Positions 30,423 through 35,911 of a DNA stretch of 35,911 nucleotides are shown one piece after another. This stretch comes from Alcanivoracaceae bacterium (GTDB taxonomy: Bacteria > Pseudomonadota > Gammaproteobacteria > Pseudomonadales > Alcanivoracaceae). The notes under the pieces are model-generated. The model ran no database searches, was not told the DNA's origin, and saw nothing but the letters and a program-made list of their open reading frames with translations. A program made the translations under genes and the position numbers. Position 1 is the first letter of the stretch. Every line of letters starts with the position of its first letter. The DNA lies in assembly GCA_002706085.1 (NCBI GenBank), contig PAJO01000045.1, forward strand, positions 1-35,911, given 5' to 3'.

Positions 30423-30758
30423 GCCAAGGATGATTGATCTCTGAGGAGGAATAATCGGGGATACCCATAAATGGCAAGATCCGTCACTGTGTGGCGAGGG
30501 GCTTTCTTTTGGTCCCGGTTCTCTTGCCCGACCAGAAAGCCCAATATTTCCATCAGTGGGTGCTGACACCTGCCTTGAGTTGCTGGCCTTCCCCTGATGG
30601 ATGGTGAATAGCGGCGAATTCTGCAGAATCCGGCAAGAAATCGACAGTATCCGGTGCCCACGCTTGCCTATTACTCCCTTATCATGGTGTCCTCTCTGGC
30701 GCGGTGTTCACGGCGCCGTCGTTATTGTTACCCCTGAAATCCATTCCCGGGAGAGTTT
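30423..30758. other. Intergenic region with repeat copy C and a hairpin
   Basis: This 336-bp stretch contains copy C of the repeat (ATAATCGGGGATACCCATAAAT, split here as ATAATCG and GGATACCCATAAAT, 30451-30482). It also has an imperfect inverted repeat, GGGCTTTCT...TGGTC at 30499-30514 with GACCAGAAAGCCC at 30530-30542. The remainder should hold the alcohol dehydrogenase promoter, which I cannot place. I see no gene. Confidence 0.6.
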
Positions 30759-31811
30759 ATGAAAACCGTCGGCTACGCGGCTTTTTCCTCCGATGCCCAC
30801 ATGCAGCCTTATCATTTTGAGCGACGCGCCCTGCGTGGCAATGATGTGGCCATCGAAATTTTGTTCAGCGGGATATGTCATTCCGATTTGCATACGGTGA
30901 ACGGTGACTGGGGCAAACAGCATTATCCGCTGGTACCCGGCCACGAGATCATTGGGCGGGTGATTGAAGTGGGCCCGCAAGTGACCCGTTACCAGGTGGG
31001 CGACAATGTGGGCGTGGGCTGCATGGTCGACAGTTGCCAGGCCTGTGATCAGTGCGATCATGGTGAAGAGCAGTACTGTCGCAATGGTATGACCCCGACT
31101 TACGGTGCGCCGGATCGCATTGATGGTGAGATAACCCAGGGCGGCTATTCCAAGCATATTGTAGTGCGTGAAGAGTTTGTGCTGCGCCTGCCGGAGGCGC
31201 TGGATCCGTCCCGTGCCGCTCCGATTCTGTGTGCGGGGATTACCACGTTTTCTCCACTGCGCACCTGGAACGTGGGCAAGGGAAGCCGGGTAGGGGTGAT
31301 CGGCCTCGGCGGCCTTGGCCATATGGCGGTGAAGCTGGCGGTGGCCATGGGCGCCGAGGTGACTGTACTGAGCCGCTCTGCCCGCAAGGCAGAAGAAGCG
31401 CAAAGTCTGGGCGCCACCGGGGTGCTGGTGTCCACCGATGAGGTCGCCATGGAGGCCGCCGAGTCCTCACTGGATCTGATTATCGACACCGTGCCGGTAC
31501 AGCACGACCTGAACCCCTACGTTCCCTTGCTGGATGTGGATGGCACCCTGGTGATTGTTGGCCAGGTGGGTGACATGGACCCGTTTGAATCGGCGCCGAT
31601 GATCTTTGGCCGCCGCCGGGTAGCCGGGTCGCTGATTGGTGGCATTCAGGAAACCCAGGAGGTGCTGGATTTTTGTGCCGAGCATGGGATTCATCCGGTC
31701 TGTGAAATCATTCGTCCGGATCAGGTGAATGATGCCTACGACGTGATGGTGAAGGGGGATATCGCCCATCGCTATGTGATGGACATGTCCAGCCTGAGTG
31801 TGGCGGACTGA
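30759..31811 (+). CDS. Zinc-dependent alcohol dehydrogenase (YahK/CAD type)
   Basis: The 350-residue medium-chain dehydrogenase has catalytic zinc ligands Cys40 and His62-Glu63 (GICHSDLH, PGHEIIG), structural zinc cysteines in DSCQACDQCDHGEEQYC, and the Rossmann GLGGLGHMAVK. The set matches YahK/cinnamyl-alcohol dehydrogenase, which are NADP(H)-dependent aldehyde reductases or alcohol dehydrogenases of broad substrate range. GGGAGAG precedes the ATG. It stands alone and ends at a strong terminator shared with the convergent amine oxidase gene. It probably interconverts medium-chain or aromatic alcohols and aldehydes. Confidence 0.92.
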   Translation: MKTVGYAAFSSDAHMQPYHFERRALRGNDVAIEILFSGICHSDLHTVNGDWGKQHYPLVPGHEIIGRVIEVGPQVTRYQVGDNVGVGCMVDSCQACDQCDHGEEQYCRNGMTPTYGAPDRIDGEITQGGYSKHIVVREEFVLRLPEALDPSRAAPILCAGITTFSPLRTWNVGKGSRVGVIGLGGLGHMAVKLAVAMGAEVTVLSRSARKAEEAQSLGATGVLVSTDEVAMEAAESSLDLIIDTVPVQHDLNPYVPLLDVDGTLVIVGQVGDMDPFESAPMIFGRRRVAGSLIGGIQETQEVLDFCAEHGIHPVCEIIRPDQVNDAYDVMVKGDIAHRYVMDMSSLSVAD

Positions 31812-31825
31812 GTCAGTCAGGTAAC

Positions 31826-31856
31826 AAAAACGGGGCCTTCATGCCCCGTTTTTTTG
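31826..31856. terminator. Bidirectional rho-independent terminator
   Basis: AAAAACGGGGC and GCCCCGTTTTT pair over 11 bp around CTTCAT, with T-runs on both strands. It serves the alcohol dehydrogenase and the convergent amine oxidase genes. Confidence 0.93.
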
Positions 31857-31871
31857 TTGTGCGGAAAGGGC

Positions 31872-33227
31872 TTATCGGTTGAGTACTTCCTGCGCGGCGC
31901 GAATGCCGGATTGCAGAGCGCCATCCAGGTAGCCGCACCACCGGGTTGCGGTTTCGGTGCCGGCCCAGTGAATTCGTCCGCAGGGCTCGCGCAGGGTATC
32001 ACCGAAGGACGTGATGACCCCGGGGGCGGTGTGGGCCACGTAGCAGCCGCGGCTCCAGGGTTGTGCAGTCCAGTCCTGTTCTACATAGGCGATGGGGTGA
32101 GCGGCATCTGGCCCAAAGTAGTGAACCAGATCGGTTATCACCTGCTGGCGCCGGGTGGCTTCATCGGTGGCGCTCATCGCGATCGCATGGTCGGCGTCGA
32201 TAAAGCCCACCAGAACGCCCATGCCGTCATCATCCAGAGACTGATCGAACACAACATTGAACACCCGGTTGTTGCTGACCACACCACCATTGAGGCCACG
32301 CAGGCGCCAGAAAGCGCGCTCGTAGGCAACATGGATCTTGATCACCGAGCCCATGGGCATGCGTTCCAGTAGCGCGTTGCGCTTGGCGGGGAGTGGCTGG
32401 TTATAGCGAATCTTGGCGGCGAGCACCGGTGGGATGGCCATGATCAGGTGCCGTGCGCGGTAGGTGTGGCCGTTGCTGATGACGCTGACACCGTCGTGGT
32501 GTTGTTCCACCGCGTGCACCGGTGAATCAAGCTGCACACTGTCGCCCAGTTGCGCGGCCATGCGTTGGGGGATTTGCCAGGCGCCGCCAGCAAATTTGTC
32601 CTGCTGGGCACCTCCTTCTATACCAATCAGGCTTTCAAGGCTTTCACCTTGGCGCAGATATTCGAGAAAGCACAGGTACGAGACCTGGCGAGGTTCGGCG
32701 CAGAGCACCGCGCGGGTGATGGTGCGGGCGAACTCGCGAGCGCCGCGGGTGTGGACATGTTTGAGTATCCAGCTTTCCAGGGTTTGCGAGTCCCATTGCT
32801 GTGCTTTGGCGGCGAGCCAGGGCTCTGCTGTGACTGGCAGGCTGCGCATTTCCTTGTTCCAGCGCCGTTGCAGCAGGGCCAGCTCCATCAGCGACAGGAA
32901 CGGAAGTTTGGGGATGTCCGAGGTGAAGGTGCTGACGTTGTCATCCAGGGAAAGGATGCTGGCCCCGGCGGTGTATTGGGGCAGGGTTTTGACGCCGAGG
33001 GCGCTGGCCTGCTCCAGCAGCAGGGTTTGTTGCGGGCCCACCCACTGGCCGCCCAGATCGATGGTCTGGCCGGCGATTTCACCGGGCATTGAGCGCCCGC
33101 CAACCCGGTCGCGTGCTTCCAGAACCCGTACGCGTTTGCCTGCCTGCTGTAGCTCAAGGGCAGCCTTGAGCCCGGCAAGGCCTGCGCCAACGATGATGAC
33201 ATCCTGCTCCAGATCGGTATGGTTCAT
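31872..33227 (-). CDS. Flavin monoamine oxidase family protein
   Basis: The 451-residue protein has the FAD-binding start VIIVGAGLAGLKAALELQ and GG motif (ARDRVGGRS), then DLGGQWVGP. The C-terminal flavin segment is GRIHWAGTETATRWCGYLDGALQSG, whose Cys is at the position of the covalent-FAD cysteine in eukaryotic MAO (SGGC) in a related context; whether the link forms is unknown. It would oxidise amines to imines/aldehydes with oxygen. The ATG at 33227 has GCGAGA upstream; another at 33242 is possible. It is divergent from a TetR gene, with an operator between. Confidence 0.88.
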   Translation of the reverse strand: MNHTDLEQDVIIVGAGLAGLKAALELQQAGKRVRVLEARDRVGGRSMPGEIAGQTIDLGGQWVGPQQTLLLEQASALGVKTLPQYTAGASILSLDDNVSTFTSDIPKLPFLSLMELALLQRRWNKEMRSLPVTAEPWLAAKAQQWDSQTLESWILKHVHTRGAREFARTITRAVLCAEPRQVSYLCFLEYLRQGESLESLIGIEGGAQQDKFAGGAWQIPQRMAAQLGDSVQLDSPVHAVEQHHDGVSVISNGHTYRARHLIMAIPPVLAAKIRYNQPLPAKRNALLERMPMGSVIKIHVAYERAFWRLRGLNGGVVSNNRVFNVVFDQSLDDDGMGVLVGFIDADHAIAMSATDEATRRQQVITDLVHYFGPDAAHPIAYVEQDWTAQPWSRGCYVAHTAPGVITSFGDTLREPCGRIHWAGTETATRWCGYLDGALQSGIRAAQEVLNR

Positions 33228-33262
33228 GGTGTTCTCGCACATTGTCCGTGTTGGATTTATAA

Positions 33263-33284
33263 TTTAATGAACGCGTTTATTAAA
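33263..33284. promoter_or_regulatory. Candidate TetR operator between amine oxidase and TetR genes
   Basis: Bases 33263-33284 form a 22-bp palindrome, TTTAAT-GAACGCGTTT-ATTAAA, with only one mismatched pair. It is centred between divergent genes and ends nine bases before the TetR start, so binding would block both promoters. Confidence 0.75.
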
Positions 33285-33292
33285 ATCAAGCC

Positions 33293-33928
33293 ATGACCTC
33301 GACCAAGACCAAAACGGCCCGCCGTGGCCGTCCGCCCCGCAGCAGCCAGCAGGCTCAGGACAGCCGCCAAAGGATTATTGCCGCTGCCCGTGCCTTGTTT
33401 GCCGAGGAGGGGTATCACGGTGTGTCCATGCGCAAGATTGCTGCGCGGGCAGAGTGTTCCCCCGCGGCGTTGTACCAATTGTTCCCCGGTAAGCGTCAGC
33501 TGCTGTTGCATATCTGGAATGAAATCTTTGTGGCGCTGATCGACGCGTTGCATCAGTGCTACGCCACGGCGCCGGTGGAAGACCGCTTGGAAACCATGTG
33601 TCTGCTGTACGTTGATTTCTGGCTGTCGCGGCCGGATGACTACCGGGCAATTTTCCTGATTGAGGATCACCCTCAAGCGGATGGCGACAGTTACTTTGTG
33701 GAAAGCTCGGGTGTGCAGGAAGGGCTGCAGATTTTTCGGCGGGCCATTGAAGATGCCCAGGCGCACGGCGCGTTGCGTGCGGGCGATGCGGATGAGATGC
33801 AGAGTGTGCTGTTGTGCGGTATGCAGGGGGTGGCCATGAACCTGATTACCATCCCCGAATTCCCCTGGGGGAAGCCGGAGGTAATCCGGTTGGCCACCGT
33901 TCGTGCGTTACTGGCGGGGCTTCGGTAG
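33293..33928 (+). CDS. TetR/AcrR family regulator
   Basis: The 211-residue protein has a basic start (ARRGRPPRSSQQ) and a TetR helix-turn-helix (SMRKIAARAECSPAALYQLFPGKRQLLLHI, about 45-75), followed by an all-helical ligand domain. Its position, divergent from amine oxidase with a 22-bp palindrome in the gap, marks it as that gene's likely repressor and autoregulator. No clear Shine-Dalgarno precedes the ATG. It ends nine bases before the convergent GMC gene's stop, with no terminator between. Confidence 0.88.
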   Translation: MTSTKTKTARRGRPPRSSQQAQDSRQRIIAAARALFAEEGYHGVSMRKIAARAECSPAALYQLFPGKRQLLLHIWNEIFVALIDALHQCYATAPVEDRLETMCLLYVDFWLSRPDDYRAIFLIEDHPQADGDSYFVESSGVQEGLQIFRRAIEDAQAHGALRAGDADEMQSVLLCGMQGVAMNLITIPEFPWGKPEVIRLATVRALLAGLR

Positions 33929-33937
33929 CGGTGCCGG

Positions 33938-35539
33938 CTAGCCGGCGCGCACTTGCCCGCGAATCATATCGACGGCCTTTTCGGCAATCATCATCACCGG
34001 CGCATTGGTGTTGCCCCCGATCAGGGTGGGCATGATTGAGGCGTCGATGACGCGCAGGCCATCGATGCCATGCACGCGCAGTTGCGGGTCCACCACGGCG
34101 GCTTCATCGGTCCCCATCTTGCACGAGCCCACCGGGTGGTAGACGGTGTCGGTGCGTTGTCGGATGACGGCGCGAATCTCGTCGTCACTGTTCACGTTTT
34201 CGGTGAACATGTCTTTCTTGATCCAGCGTTTGAGTGACGGGGCGTGCATGAGGTCGCGGGTGATCTTGTAGCCGGCGACCATGTCTTCCAGATCTTGTGG
34301 ATCCTCCAGAAAAGCCGGGTCGATCAGTGGCAGGTCATCGGGGTTGGCGCTGGCCAGCTGGACGCTGCCGCGGCTGCGCGGGCGCAGCAGGCACACATGG
34401 CAGGAATACCCCTGGGTGAAGTGCAGTTTGCGGCCGTGGTCGTCCACCAGGGCAGTGACCATGTGCAGCTGGATATCCGGTGCTGAGAGTTCGGGGCGGG
34501 TTTTCAGGAAGGCACCGGCTTCGGCAAAGTTGGAGGTCCACAATCCGCGCCGGGTCTTGCGGTAGGTGGCCATGGCCTTGAGGGCCCGCCAGATGCCGCC
34601 AAGGGAAAACCCAAAGGTGTCCGGGCTGTCGGTGGTGTAGCCGAAGATAAAGTCCGGGTGGTCTTGCAGGTTTTTGCCCACGCCGGGCAGGTGATGCACC
34701 ACGGGGATGCCGTGTTGTTTCAGCTCGGCTTCGTCACCGATGCCGGACAGCATCAGCAGTTGTGGTGACTGGAATGCCCCGGCGGACAGCAGGACTTCCT
34801 TGCGGGCGTGGAAGGTACGTGTCTGGTTACCTTGCTTGAATTCCACGCCGACGGCGCGTTTGTCTTCCACGATGATGCGTTGCACCTGGGCGAGGGTTTC
34901 CACTTGCAGGTTGGGACGATTCAGGTGCGGGAACAGGTAGGCGCGGGCGCTGCTCCAGCGCTCGCCATTTTTCTGCGTCACCTGAAATACCCCGGCGCCT
35001 TCCTGTTCTTCCCCGTTGAAGTCATCGGTGATGGGGATGTCGCATTCGCGCGCGGCATTCAGAAAGTAATCGTGAAACGGGCTGTCCGTGCGGATATCGC
35101 TGACGCTGAGCGGGCCATCGTTGCCGTGGTAATCATTGCGCAGGCGTTCGTTGCCTTCGCTGAGCCGGAAGTAGGGCAGCACATCCTGGTAGGACCACCC
35201 CTCGTTGCCCAGTGCCGCCCACTGGTCGTAGTCCTCGCGGTGACCGCGAATATAGACCATGGCATTGATGGCAGAGGAGCCGCCCAGGCATTTGCCGCGG
35301 GGCTGGAAACCCTGGCGACCGTTCAGGCCTTTTTGTGGCACGGTTTCCATCAGCCAGTTGTTCACCGGCTTGGCCAGCATGGCCACGGCCCCGGCGGGGA
35401 CGTTGACCAGCAGGCCGTCCCCTTTGCCTCCGGCTTCCAGCAGGCACACGCGGGTGTCGGGGTCTTCGCTCAGTCGCCCGGCCAGGGCGCACCCGGCTGA
35501 GCCGCCACCGATGATGAGGTAATCGAATTCGTTGTCCAT
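33938..35539 (-). CDS. GMC-family FAD alcohol dehydrogenase (AlkJ/choline dehydrogenase-like)
   Basis: The 533-residue protein has the GMC features: FAD motif IIGGGSAGCALAGRLSE (about 9-25), signature 1 GKCLGGSSAINAMVYIRG (about 82-99), signature 2 SAGAFQSPQLLMLSG, and the catalytic His region TVYHPVGSCKMG with a later Asn (IGGNTNAP). Length and wording fit AlkJ-type membrane-associated alcohol dehydrogenases, which oxidise medium-chain alcohols to aldehydes during alkane use, and related choline dehydrogenases. AGGGAAG stands before the ATG. The exact substrate is not fixed because these organisms carry several GMC paralogues. Confidence 0.9.
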   Translation of the reverse strand: MDNEFDYLIIGGGSAGCALAGRLSEDPDTRVCLLEAGGKGDGLLVNVPAGAVAMLAKPVNNWLMETVPQKGLNGRQGFQPRGKCLGGSSAINAMVYIRGHREDYDQWAALGNEGWSYQDVLPYFRLSEGNERLRNDYHGNDGPLSVSDIRTDSPFHDYFLNAARECDIPITDDFNGEEQEGAGVFQVTQKNGERWSSARAYLFPHLNRPNLQVETLAQVQRIIVEDKRAVGVEFKQGNQTRTFHARKEVLLSAGAFQSPQLLMLSGIGDEAELKQHGIPVVHHLPGVGKNLQDHPDFIFGYTTDSPDTFGFSLGGIWRALKAMATYRKTRRGLWTSNFAEAGAFLKTRPELSAPDIQLHMVTALVDDHGRKLHFTQGYSCHVCLLRPRSRGSVQLASANPDDLPLIDPAFLEDPQDLEDMVAGYKITRDLMHAPSLKRWIKKDMFTENVNSDDEIRAVIRQRTDTVYHPVGSCKMGTDEAAVVDPQLRVHGIDGLRVIDASIMPTLIGGNTNAPVMMIAEKAVDMIRGQVRAG

Positions 35540-35911
35540 GCGGGCTTCCCTGTTCTTTGTTATTGGTGGTCGCGTTTATTGAGGCGGTTGTCCTCTTGGG
35601 CCCTGGCGGTCGCGCCCAGACTGTTATCAGCCTAGGTGGGTCGCGCCGGGGAGTCGACCGGTAATCTGTTAAAGTCAGGTTAGCACCCGCAGGATGAGAC
35701 GATAATTGTAATTTGTATCACTCTGGACGGATCTCTGAACGGGATGGTCAACGGCAGACCGGCTCAGTGGGTGAGGGCATGGGCGACCCAGCCACCCAGG
35801 GAGCCTCTGAATAACTCCTTGCATGCTCAGCGTGGCCTGAAGCGTGCAGCTGTTGTGTCTTGTCTCGACGGTAAGGGTGGTTCCCTTTCCTAGAGGCAAG
35901 GCGCAGCAGAT
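35540..35911. mobile_element. Intergenic region ending in a possible insertion-sequence terminus
   Basis: No gene is seen in these 372 bases. From 35799, GGGAGCCTCTGAATAACTCC followed later by CCTAGAGGCAAGGCGCAGCA resembles, from memory, terminal inverted-repeat regions of IS elements in proteobacteria. The element would continue past the window edge. Bases 35540-35798 should include the GMC promoter, which I cannot place. Confidence 0.35.

Overview
The window looks like chromosomal DNA of a GC-rich marine gammaproteobacterium, most likely Alcanivorax or a close relative. This is inferred from the gene content: an AlkJ-like GMC alcohol dehydrogenase, nitronate monooxygenase, a CreBCD system, RND pumps and a DUF6091-type solute-binding protein. 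No rRNA, tRNA, CRISPR array, prophage or plasmid backbone is visible.

Layout. 1-91 is a heptanucleotide tandem repeat. 335-667 encodes a minimal two-helix K+-channel-like protein. 698-2791 (minus) holds a TetR regulator, a nitronate monooxygenase and a SnoaL-like protein. 2947-4959 carries a GAF-domain protein, a secreted solute-binding-like protein and a small exported protein. 5032-8840 is creB-creC-creD plus a small translationally coupled ORF. 8983-10099 has an outer-membrane barrel protein and a six-cysteine secreted protein, converging on a shared terminator. 10227-15208 is a TetR regulator divergent from an RND membrane-fusion lipoprotein and permease, with two palindromic operator candidates between them. 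15367-18906 contains a Tat-exported DUF839/PhoX-like protein, a degenerate cupredoxin, a GluR0-type ligand-gated K+ channel and a hotdog thioesterase. 19052-25991 is a heavy-metal efflux operon (small His/Cys protein, CzcC, CzcB, CzcA, then an AT-richer methyltransferase). 26027-30482 is the most accessory-looking part: a RAYT/IS200-like Y1 transposase, an orphan 7TMR-DISM histidine kinase, a double-cupin protein and the stump of a GlyGly-CTERM protein, with four copies of a GGACACCCAT-type repeat. 30759-35539 is an oxidation cluster: zinc alcohol dehydrogenase, flavin amine oxidase with a divergent TetR, and a GMC alcohol dehydrogenase.

How parts work together. CreB/CreC/CreD should form an envelope-stress signalling unit, and a period-11 direct repeat in front of creD is a possible CreB site. 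The two RND operons export organic compounds and divalent metals respectively. The 30759-35539 genes would oxidise alcohols and amines.

The most interesting non-genic signals are two repeat families. One is a GTAGGAGCG REP-like family, including a 27-bp perfect inverted repeat between czcC and czcB and a copy that supplies the creC stop codon. The other is the GGACACCCAT family around the RAYT gene, one copy of which appears to have truncated the GlyGly-CTERM gene.
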